DNA of 10,232 nt. Source: Candidatus Vogelbacteria bacterium. GTDB taxonomy: Bacteria > Patescibacteriota > Minisyncoccia > Phycocordibacterales > XYD1-FULL-46-19. A program made the translations under genes and the position numbers. Below are positions 1 to 5,524 of this stretch, piece by piece (the first letter of the stretch is position 1; the number at the start of each line of letters is the position of its first letter). The stretch lies in NCBI GenBank assembly GCA_903825615.1, contig CAIKBK010000085.1, forward strand, positions 1-10,232, in the 5' to 3' direction. A model generated the notes under the pieces. That model was not told the origin of the DNA and made no database searches. It worked only from the letters and a program-made list of their open reading frames with translations.

Positions 1-1
1 C

Positions 2-313
2 TACATGTCTACCACTTTTAATTATCAACCGATCTCTCCTTATCCTCGCATTATTCGCGATGTTGCCGTGTGGGTGCCAGAGACAGCTCGTGCGGAAGAA
101 ATTGGCGATTTAATAAAAAAGTCAGCGGGAAGTTTGTGTGTGGTTGGGCCAATTCTCTTCGATGAATTTGCCAAGGCGGGGAGGAAGTCATTAGCCTTTC
201 GCCTCGTCTTCCAATCTTACGAAAAAACTTTGTCTGACGACGAAGCTAACGCGGAGATGGACAAAGTCATTAAAGCGCTTGAAAATGAAACTGGTTTTGA
301 AGTTAGGAAATAA
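2..313 (+). CDS. pheT: Phenylalanyl-tRNA synthetase beta subunit, C-terminal fragment (5' end outside window)
   Basis: The last ~103 codons of the PheRS beta chain, which with PheS charges tRNA-Phe in the cytoplasm. What is visible is the C-terminal FDX-ACB (ferredoxin-fold anticodon-binding, B8) domain: the segment YPRIIRDVAVWVP opens the domain, followed by ...LCVVGPILFDEF... and the family's closing pattern SLAFRLVFQSYEKTLSDDEA with a final helix and GFEVRK end. The reading frame is open back to base 2 (a Tyr codon precedes the first Met), and a free-standing 102-residue protein of this type is not expected, so the Met at 5 is internal and the gene enters from the left. It ends with TAA and is followed within a few bases by a hairpin terminator. 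The alternative, a stand-alone FDX-ACB protein, seems unlikely. Confidence 0.88.
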   Translation, partial: YMSTTFNYQPISPYPRIIRDVAVWVPETARAEEIGDLIKKSAGSLCVVGPILFDEFAKAGRKSLAFRLVFQSYEKTLSDDEANAEMDKVIKALENETGFEVRK

Positions 314-315
314 GA

Positions 316-348
316 AAACCTCAGGGGTAGGACCTGAGGGGTTATTTT
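316..348. terminator. Bidirectional intrinsic terminator (pheT on +, candidate ncRNA on -)
   Basis: Perfect 7-bp stem CCTCAGG (319-325) / CCTGAGG (333-339) around a 7-base loop. On the plus strand it is followed by a T-rich run (342-348, TTATTTT), directly after the pheT stop. On the minus strand it is followed by TTTTCTTATTT (318-308), which is the better U-tract. The A-run before the stem and T-run after it allow it to serve both convergent transcripts. Confidence 0.8.
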
Positions 349-556
349 GCGTCAGCGCAGGAACCGCCTGCTAACTTTGTGAGATGCCCGGAATCAGCCC
401 TAAATCTTACAGAGCTTTGCCTGAGGCGCCTGCCCGTGTGGGCCAAGGATGTTGCGCGAGAGACACCAACATGGCGCTGGTGTCCAATCTTCCTTGGATA
501 TTACTTCGTCTCTTACACCCGCCTTTTATTGACGGCGTGTTTGTTGTGCAATATCC
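319..556 (-). ncRNA. Candidate structured non-coding RNA between pheT and gyrB, family not recognised
   Basis: A gap of over 300 bases with no credible protein. A minus-strand promoter (563-590) predicts a start at about base 556, and the RNA would then begin GGAUAUU (556-550), which pairs exactly with AAUAUCC (502-496). Further helices: CCAAGGA/TCCTTGG (497-491 with 449-443; shares two bases with the first helix, so they compete or switch), GACACCA/TGGTGTC (484-478 with 468-462), GCCC/GGGC (443-440 with 435-432), and GTTA+GCAGG (375-367) with CCTGC+TGAC (361-351). The last helix contains a G-U pair that works only on the minus strand. Transcription would end at the bidirectional terminator. 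I looked for signatures of tmRNA, RNase P RNA, SRP RNA and 6S RNA and did not find them. One other possible helix (378-387 with 508-517) folds better on the plus strand, so strand is not certain. Confidence 0.45.
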
Positions 557-562
557 TTCATT

Positions 563-590
563 ATTTTAGCATCATCTGAAGGGTAGTCAA
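563..590 (-). promoter_or_regulatory. Promoter of the candidate ncRNA
   Basis: Minus strand: -35 TTGACT (590-585), 16-base spacer, extended -10 TGC-TAAAAT (571-563). Predicted start is about 556, exactly the first base of the GGATATT helix arm. It points away from gyrB, toward the bidirectional terminator. Confidence 0.6.
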
Positions 591-616
591 TGCTCAATTA
601 GGGGCGATTTTTGATT

Positions 617-645
617 TTGTTTTGGGGTTTAGTTTATGCTATAAT
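617..645 (+). promoter_or_regulatory. gyrB promoter, predicts a leaderless transcript
   Basis: TTGTTT (617-622), 17-base spacer, perfect TATAAT (640-645) preceded by TGC (extended -10). The usual start site 7 bases after the last -10 base is 652, which is the A of the gyrB ATG. There is no room for a Shine-Dalgarno site. Confidence 0.75.
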
Positions 646-651
646 AGCCTT

Positions 652-2709
652 ATGGATAGTCCTAAAACACGCAAATATAGCGCGGAAGATATCGTCGTGC
701 TCGAAGGTCTAGAGCCAGTGCGCAAACGCCCCGGTATGTATATTGGTTCGACTGGCACGGATGGACTACACCACCTTTTGGTGGAAATCTTTGATAACTC
801 CCGTGATGAGGCGATGAACGGCTTTTGTAATGAAATTGAGATCGCTCTTCTCCCTGGTAACGCCGTTCGCATCGTTGACAATGGTACCGGTATCCCTGTT
901 GATATCCATAAGAAAACCAAAGTCTCAGCTCTCGAGACGGTGCTTACGGTTTTGCATGCTGGTGGCAAGTTCGAAGGTGATGGTTATAAAATTTCTGGCG
1001 GTTTGCACGGGGTGGGTGCCTCAGTGGTCAATGCCCTCTCCACTTCGCTCAAGGCCGAGGTTCATCGTGATGGTGGCAAATATATGCAGGAGTATGAGCG
1101 CGGCAAGAAGAAATATAATGTGAAGAAAGTGGCCTCGTCCAAGCTTCATGGTACCGTTATCACTTATCAACCAGATACGACAATTTTCTCGGAGACGGTT
1201 TATGATTGGGATCGAGTAGTTAATCATCTTCGTGGCCAAGCTTACTTAGTGAAGGGTTTGCGCATTCGCGCTATTGACGCTCGTGAGTATCAGGGCAAGA
1301 TCGATACCGACAAAATTTTCTATCTGCAAGACCTCGAACTCGAAGTGCCATCTAAATCTTTTTACTTTGAAGGCGGTTTACTATCATTAATTCGTTATTA
1401 TAATCGTCATGACAAGCCCCTGCATCGCGAGATTTTTTATGTTGAGAAAGAGGCGAGTGAGGTAATGGTGGAAGTGGCTTTGCAATACGTTGATGATATT
1501 GATGCCAAAGAAACAAGTTTTACTAATAACACCATTACGCCTGAAGGTGGAATGCATTTGACTGGCTTCCGTACCGCGTTGACTCGTATCATCAATGATT
1601 ATGGCAAGAAGAATAATATTCTAAAAGAGAGCGAAGGCAGTTTGACGGGCGATGACGTGCGCGAGGGACTCACCGCCGTCGTCTCGGTTAAATTGCGTAA
1701 TCCGCAATTCGAAGGGCAGACCAAGGCCAAGCTTGGTAGTGTCGAGGCGCGTGGAGCGGTTGAGGCCGTCTTTGGTGAAGCTTTTAACGCGTATCTTGAA
1801 GAACATCCTGATGACGCCAAAGCGATCATTAGCAAGTCTATCCTGGCTCTTAAGGCTAGGAAGGCCGCTAAGGCCGCCAAAGATAGCGTGATTCGCAAAG
1901 GTGCTCTTGAGGGTATGACTTTGCCTGGGAAGCTCGCTGATTGCCAGAGTCGCGATCCTGAAGAATCAGAAATTTTCATTGTTGAGGGAGACTCGGCCGG
2001 CGGTTCAAGCAAGCAGGGACGTGATCGCCGTACCCAAGCTATCCTCCCGCTGAAGGGTAAAATTTTGAATGTAGAAAAAGCGCGTCTTGATAAGATGCTC
2101 GCTTTCAAAGAAATTAAATCACTAATTATTGCGATGGGGGTGGGCATTGGCGATATGATGGACCTGGGCAAACTTCGTTACCACAAAATTATTATCGCGA
2201 CTGATGCCGACGTGGACGGGGCGCATATTACCACCCTTTTACTAACCCTCTTTTTCCGTTATTATCGGCCATTGATTGATGGGGGACATATTTATATTGC
2301 TCAACCGCCTTTGTATAAAATTAAAAAAGGCAAGGAGACTATCTATGCCTATAGTGATGAAGAGAAGGTTAAGGTCATTAAAGAAATGGGTGTGAAGGAA
2401 GATGAAGTGGCCGAAGTAGATACTTCAGAAGAGACAGATGTGGAGCCAGAGGAAGGTGAAGAAGGGGAGATTATGGCTAAGGGTAAGACCGCCAAGATTT
2501 CAATCCAACGTTACAAAGGTCTTGGCGAAATGAATCCCGAGGAATTGTGGGAGACCACGATGAATCCAGCCACTCGCGTGATGAAGCAGGTGACCGTGCG
2601 TGATGCCGAAGAGGCCGACAAGACCTTCGATGTCTTAATGGGTAGTGAAGTTGAACCACGCAAAATCTTTATCCAAACTCACGCGAAACTCGCCAATATT
2701 GACGTCTAA
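652..2709 (+). CDS. gyrB: DNA gyrase subunit B
   Basis: ATPase subunit of gyrase (685 residues), which with GyrA supercoils DNA using ATP. N-terminal GHKL ATPase domain: E45, N49 and E53 in EIFDNSRDEAMNG, D76 in DNGTGIP, and the ATP lid GGLHGVGASVVNALS. The transducer domain carries the ATP-contacting loop QTK (356-358). The TOPRIM domain has EGDSAGG (E445) and the metal triad ATDADVDGAH (D518, D520, D522). The C-terminus has QRYKGLGEMNPEELWETTM. KQGRDR after EGDSAGGSS favours GyrB over ParE. A strongly acidic, low-complexity stretch (about 582-606) lies just before the KISIQRYKGLGEMN block, where some GyrBs carry insertions. The open frame extends 10 codons upstream, but the promoter -10 lies inside that extension, so the Met at 652 (MDSPKTRKYSAEDI) is the start. 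It converges with thrS with a 2-base gap. Confidence 0.97.
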   Translation: MDSPKTRKYSAEDIVVLEGLEPVRKRPGMYIGSTGTDGLHHLLVEIFDNSRDEAMNGFCNEIEIALLPGNAVRIVDNGTGIPVDIHKKTKVSALETVLTVLHAGGKFEGDGYKISGGLHGVGASVVNALSTSLKAEVHRDGGKYMQEYERGKKKYNVKKVASSKLHGTVITYQPDTTIFSETVYDWDRVVNHLRGQAYLVKGLRIRAIDAREYQGKIDTDKIFYLQDLELEVPSKSFYFEGGLLSLIRYYNRHDKPLHREIFYVEKEASEVMVEVALQYVDDIDAKETSFTNNTITPEGGMHLTGFRTALTRIINDYGKKNNILKESEGSLTGDDVREGLTAVVSVKLRNPQFEGQTKAKLGSVEARGAVEAVFGEAFNAYLEEHPDDAKAIISKSILALKARKAAKAAKDSVIRKGALEGMTLPGKLADCQSRDPEESEIFIVEGDSAGGSSKQGRDRRTQAILPLKGKILNVEKARLDKMLAFKEIKSLIIAMGVGIGDMMDLGKLRYHKIIIATDADVDGAHITTLLLTLFFRYYRPLIDGGHIYIAQPPLYKIKKGKETIYAYSDEEKVKVIKEMGVKEDEVAEVDTSEETDVEPEEGEEGEIMAKGKTAKISIQRYKGLGEMNPEELWETTMNPATRVMKQVTVRDAEEADKTFDVLMGSEVEPRKIFIQTHAKLANIDV

Positions 2710-2711
2710 TT

Positions 2712-4454
2712 TTATTTTCTCTCTTTTATTTCAGCTGTGATCTTAGCGATAAAATCAGGGAGGGAAGTTTTGGTGCCTTTATCTTCGGAACCTCTCACCT
2801 CAACTGTGATCATTTTTTCTTCCATTTCTTTATCGCCCAAGACAAGTAGGTAGGGGATTTTTTGCATTTTGGCACCACGGATCTTCTTGCCCAAAGTCTC
2901 ATTTGATTCATCTAATTCTACTCTGATATTATTTTTCCTAAGTTCAGTCAAAACTTCTTCTGCATAAGCCATTTGTTTCTCAGTAATTGGCAAGATTTTT
3001 ACCTGCACGGGCGAAAGCCAAGTCGGGAAATTGCCAGCATAATGCTCGATCATGATCCCCATAAAACGTTCGAGAGAACCAGAGACAGCACGGTGAATGA
3101 CAACTGGTCGCTCCTTATCACCTTTCTCATTAACAAACGACAGATCGAATCTCTCGGGAAGATTAAAATCGCATTGGATTGTGGCTAGTTGCCACTCTCG
3201 GCCGATGGCATCTTTGAACATGAAGTCGAGTTTTGGTCCATAAAAGGCCGCTTCACCTGGTCCCGGTACCAAATTTAATTTATTAAATTCAGCCGCTTCT
3301 CGCAACGCTCCCTCGGCGATATTCCAAGACTCATCTTTGCCTATATATTTACTTTTGTCTTCACCACGGGTCGAAAATCGAACCCAGTAACCCTCCATCA
3401 TTCCCATAGTGGTAAAGAATTCTTTAATAATCGCGACAATCACTGACACCTCGGCATTGATCTGATTTTCTCGGCAGAAGAGATGTCCATCGTCTTGCGT
3501 AATTGAACGAACTCGAGTAAGGCCGGATAATTCTCCAGTCTTTTCGTCTCGGTAGACCGTAGCCGCTTCGAAGTAACGAACGGGCATATCGCGGTAACTG
3601 AATTGGTTATCGGCGAAGATTTGCATATGATGTGGGCAACTCATTGGCTTCATAATAAATTTTTCTTCTTTACCTTGAACCCGAAACAGTTCATCGCCAA
3701 ATTTTGCCGCATGGCCGGAGGTGACATAAAGACTCTCTTTGGTGATATGGGGCGTCCAAACGCGCAAGTAACCTTTATTTTTATGCAACTCCCACAAATA
3801 ATCTTCAATTTCTTTTCTTATAATCATGCCGTTTGGCTGCATTAGAGGCAGGCCGGCACCAATTAATTCAGAAATGGTAAAAAGTTTTAGTTCTTTACCA
3901 AGTTTGCGGTGGTCGCGTTTTTTAGCCTCCTCCATCATTTCGAGGTGTTTATCTAGTTCGCCTTTGTTGGCGAAGGCAACACCGTAGATACGAGTCAACA
4001 TTTTATTTTTTTCATCACCGCGCCAATAAGCGCCGGCGACACGAGTGAGATGGAAGGCGTCGCGAGCAATCTCGCCGGTGTTCTCGACGTGAGGCCCAGC
4101 GCAGAGGTCAGTCAGGTCACCTGATTTATAGATAGAAATTTTTTCTCCGGCTTTGGCTAAGTCCTCAACCAATTCTAATTTATAAGGTTCGGAGGCAAAA
4201 AGTTCGCGAGCCTCTCTGGCGCTAATTTCTTCACGAACAAAAGCGATATTTTTACTGACGAGGGCGCGCATATCCTTTTCTAGGTCTAAAAGCTCTTGCT
4301 CGGCGGGGACAGCGGTGCCGAAGTCGAAGTCGTAGTAGAAACCATTTTCAATCGTTGGCCCGATACCAAGTTTAGCTTCCGGATATTTGGCCTTCACGGC
4401 GATAGCCAAGAGGTGCGAGAGCGAATGACGAATTTTATCGATATTATTTTCCAT
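2712..4454 (-). CDS. thrS: Threonyl-tRNA synthetase, TGS-less form
   Basis: Class II synthetase (580 residues) that charges tRNA-Thr. The E. coli enzyme is about 640 residues; this one lacks the N-terminal TGS domain and begins directly with the editing domain. Editing site: HSLSH (H10, H14) and CAGPH (C118, H122), all four residues present, so removal of mischarged Ser is expected. Catalytic domain: zinc ligands C273 (MSCPHH), H324 (DDGH) and H454 (VVIHRA); motif 2 FEAATVYRDE...GLTRVRSITQDDGH; motif 3 GSLERFMGIMIEHYAG. C-terminal anticodon-binding domain from about 483 (VQVKILPIT) on. Start: an in-frame GTG at 4499 falls inside the T-box terminator hairpin, so the ATG at 4454 (MENNIDKIRHSLSH) is chosen. 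No Shine-Dalgarno sequence precedes it. Expression is predicted to be under T-box control by uncharged tRNA-Thr. Confidence 0.97.
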   Translation of the reverse strand: MENNIDKIRHSLSHLLAIAVKAKYPEAKLGIGPTIENGFYYDFDFGTAVPAEQELLDLEKDMRALVSKNIAFVREEISAREARELFASEPYKLELVEDLAKAGEKISIYKSGDLTDLCAGPHVENTGEIARDAFHLTRVAGAYWRGDEKNKMLTRIYGVAFANKGELDKHLEMMEEAKKRDHRKLGKELKLFTISELIGAGLPLMQPNGMIIRKEIEDYLWELHKNKGYLRVWTPHITKESLYVTSGHAAKFGDELFRVQGKEEKFIMKPMSCPHHMQIFADNQFSYRDMPVRYFEAATVYRDEKTGELSGLTRVRSITQDDGHLFCRENQINAEVSVIVAIIKEFFTTMGMMEGYWVRFSTRGEDKSKYIGKDESWNIAEGALREAAEFNKLNLVPGPGEAAFYGPKLDFMFKDAIGREWQLATIQCDFNLPERFDLSFVNEKGDKERPVVIHRAVSGSLERFMGIMIEHYAGNFPTWLSPVQVKILPITEKQMAYAEEVLTELRKNNIRVELDESNETLGKKIRGAKMQKIPYLLVLGDKEMEEKMITVEVRGSEDKGTKTSLPDFIAKITAEIKERK

Positions 4455-4472
4455 AATTATTTTATTAAGCTT

Positions 4473-4639
4473 ATAAAAGGGAACGCCCCGATAAAACACA
4501 AAGTGTTTTATCGGGGCGAGGAGTTTATTTATTTAAACCACGCGGTTCCACCCGAATTTGTTCTCATTTTGGTTAGATTAGTTCGCTTAGGCGAAGCCAC
4601 TTAGGCCGACAGTTGGTAACTACCGCAATCTCTAACAAT
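4473..4639 (-). promoter_or_regulatory. T-box riboswitch (tRNA-Thr responsive) upstream of thrS
   Basis: The minus strand carries the conserved T-box sequence GGGTGGAACCGCG (4553-4541). Downstream lies a terminator, 4484-4518. The antiterminator alternative is visible: TCGGG just 5' of the T-box can pair with CCCGA in the 5' flank of the terminator, and the two folds exclude each other. Stem I is compact: TTGTTAGA (4638-4631) pairs with TCTAAC-CAA (4577-4569, one bulged C), then TTGC (4628-4625) with GCGA (4586-4583). Between these two helices on the 3' side lies ACU (4582-4580), a threonine codon followed by A, as expected of a specifier. A second Thr codon, ACC, lies in the loop of a small AGTT/AACT hairpin further along, but its position is less canonical. 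Together these predict that uncharged tRNA-Thr switches on thrS. Confidence 0.88.
4484..4518 (-). terminator. T-box regulated terminator
   Basis: Perfect 16-bp stem, arms 4484-4499 and 4503-4518 (CGCCCCGATAAAACAC and its complement), with a 3-base loop. On the minus strand it is followed by TTCCCTTTTA (4483-4474), an imperfect U-tract. Its 5' flank on the RNA overlaps the antiterminator pairing. Confidence 0.85.
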
Positions 4640-4645
4640 AACCTA

Positions 4646-4674
4646 ATGGTAGGTCTTATGGTATAAATTGTCAA
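4646..4674 (-). promoter_or_regulatory. Promoter of the thrS T-box transcript
   Basis: Minus strand: consensus TTGACA (4674-4669), 17-base spacer, TACCAT (4651-4646; 4 of 6 to TATAAT). Predicted start is about 4639, just before the first strand of stem I. It overlaps the control region of the divergent gene at 4694. Confidence 0.65.
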
Positions 4675-4681
4675 ATCATTG

Positions 4682-4687
4682 TATTAT
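4682..4687 (+). promoter_or_regulatory. Candidate -10 box for the gene at 4694 (leaderless if used)
   Basis: TATTAT ends 7 bases before the A of the ATG at 4694, the same distance as in gyrB. The -35 region at the right distance is poor. An alternative extended -10, TGG-TATAAA (4659-4667), would give a start near 4674 and a 20-base leader without a Shine-Dalgarno site. Confidence 0.45.
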
Positions 4688-4693
4688 TAAGAT

Positions 4694-5377
4694 ATGAAGA
4701 ATTACACAATTTTCCTCTTTATTATTGCTCTTATTTTAATTATCGGTGCGGTCTATATTTCGCGAAAAGAAGCGATTGCTCCGACATCGCCAGCTCCAGT
4801 CGCTTGCACCGAAGAGGCCAAAATTTGTCCTGATGGTTCAGCTGTCGGTCGCCAAGGCCCCAATTGCGAATTTGCGCCATGCCCGGTTGCTCAAGCAGTG
4901 GACGAAATGGCTGATTGGAAGACTTACACAAATGACAAATATGGTTTTGAATTGAAATATCCGAGTGACTGGAAATATTTTGAACAAGGAGATGCTGAAA
5001 AATTAAATCTCCCCACAAGAGAAAATGGAGTATTATTTATGTCTACATTTACAGTTAGGTTTGGAAAAGATCCTCTAAATGGTGAATTTAGTGAAGTTTC
5101 TGTTTTCAAAAATGCGACTTTTGATGATGTTATAAATATGGGAGGTAACCAGTATCTCAAAGATACAGAAATACCATTTTCTGTTCCTGGCGCATTAGAA
5201 GCGATTAAATTTCATATTAAAATGCGTGCTGATCTTGCTAGTGAGTATGACCCGAAGGGTATCGGACAGGATATTTATTTAATTCTTACGAGTTGCAATA
5301 ATATCAATACAGTTTATAAGATTGTAGATTCGCAACTCGTTAATTCTTTCCGCCTTACAAAAAAGTGTGGTAATTAA
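4694..5377 (+). CDS. Membrane-anchored exported protein with Cys-rich motif and PsbP-like domain
   Basis: 227 residues. An uncleaved signal anchor is likely: residues 4-21 are almost wholly hydrophobic (YTIFLFIIALILIIGAVY), followed by SRKE and a Pro/Ala-rich linker (about 28-36), so the bulk should lie outside the membrane. Residues 38-63 form a four-cysteine motif (C38, C45, C58, C63) with the pattern CPDGS...GPNCEFAPCP, which I recognise as recurrent in exported proteins of Parcubacteria and which resembles a short Kazal-like fold. From about residue 75 (WKTYTNDKYGFELKYPSDWKY) to the end it resembles PsbP-like domains, commonly found in small bacterial surface proteins of unknown role. The second half of the gene is more AT-rich than the flanking genes. 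Divergent from thrS and convergent with dnaE. Function is not known; location is an inference from the anchor. Confidence 0.85.
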   Translation: MKNYTIFLFIIALILIIGAVYISRKEAIAPTSPAPVACTEEAKICPDGSAVGRQGPNCEFAPCPVAQAVDEMADWKTYTNDKYGFELKYPSDWKYFEQGDAEKLNLPTRENGVLFMSTFTVRFGKDPLNGEFSEVSVFKNATFDDVINMGGNQYLKDTEIPFSVPGALEAIKFHIKMRADLASEYDPKGIGQDIYLILTSCNNINTVYKIVDSQLVNSFRLTKKCGN

Positions 5378-5430
5378 ATTTTGAGAGAGTTGTTTCCATG
5401 ACAGTTTCCACTTTTAAATTCACTAAATAA

Positions 5431-5472
5431 TTACAACTCTTTCACCGCTTCGAGAATAATACTGGGCTCGCC
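5431..5472 (-). pseudogene. Relic of a second dnaE 3' end (13 codons plus stop)
   Basis: Read on the minus strand, 5472-5431 encodes GEPSIILEAVKEL followed by TAA. This is identical, residue for residue, to the C-terminus of the intact dnaE ending at 5525 (GEPSIILEAVKEL, TAG). Yet 11 of the 13 codons differ, all synonymously (for example Ser AGT against TCT, Ile ATT against ATA, Leu TTG against TTA); only Lys AAA and one Glu GAG are shared, 27 of 39 bases in all. No further dnaE similarity is visible upstream, where the palindrome begins. The pattern fits a fragment that diverged under protein-level selection and was left behind when the rest of that copy was lost or replaced, rather than a recent duplication. 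Confidence 0.8.
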
Positions 5473-5497
5473 CCGCCGTCGCTGAAGCTATGGCGGG
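5472..5497. repeat. Small palindromic element
   Basis: CCCGCC (5472-5477) and GGCGGG (5492-5497) flank a 14-base centre, GTCGCTGAAGCTAT. It abuts the dnaE relic precisely at the first conserved codon. The type (GC-rich arms around a CGCTGAAGCTAT core) looks to me like dispersed palindromes seen in Parcubacteria genomes; that identity is from memory and unverified. It has no T-tract on either side and so is not a typical terminator. Confidence 0.5.
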
Positions 5498-5524
5498 CAC
5501 GCATTACGGTTGTTATTGAGTTAC

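Larger units (their letters stand above)
5378..5524. other. Non-coding gap between convergent genes, with palindrome and dnaE relic
   Basis: No gene is supported here. From left to right: an imperfect inverted repeat AGAGTTGT (5386-5393) / ACAACTCT (5433-5440), a short direct repeat GTTTCCA (5392-5398 and 5404-5410), the dnaE 3' relic (5431-5472, minus) and a palindromic element (5472-5497). No convincing intrinsic terminator with a T-tract was found for either convergent gene. Confidence 0.7.

Noticed and set aside
319..556. 6S, tmRNA, RNase P or SRP identity for the candidate RNA
   Set aside because: No tmRNA ends or tag frame, no RNase P P4 core, no SRP GGAAGGAAGCAG-type loop, and no single long hairpin with a central bubble as in 6S.
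526..561. 11-codon minus-strand reading frame MKDIAQQTRRQ at the start of the candidate RNA
   Set aside because: Its ATG (561-559) lies upstream of the predicted transcription start at 556.
379..579. Two overlapping open frames (66 and 61 codons) between pheT and gyrB
   Set aside because: No start signals, no recognisable protein features, and the stretch is full of perfect hairpins that fit an RNA better.
622..651. Ten-codon N-terminal extension of gyrB
   Set aside because: It contains the TATAAT box, and the protein family begins near MDSPKTRKYSAEDI.
1599..2171. 190-codon minus-strand frame inside gyrB
   Set aside because: Shadow of gyrB; Ser/Arg/Leu-rich with no family features.
5386..5440. 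Inverted repeat AGAGTTGT/ACAACTCT as a terminator
   Set aside because: Arms are 39 bases apart and no T-tract follows; the right arm is part of the dnaE relic.
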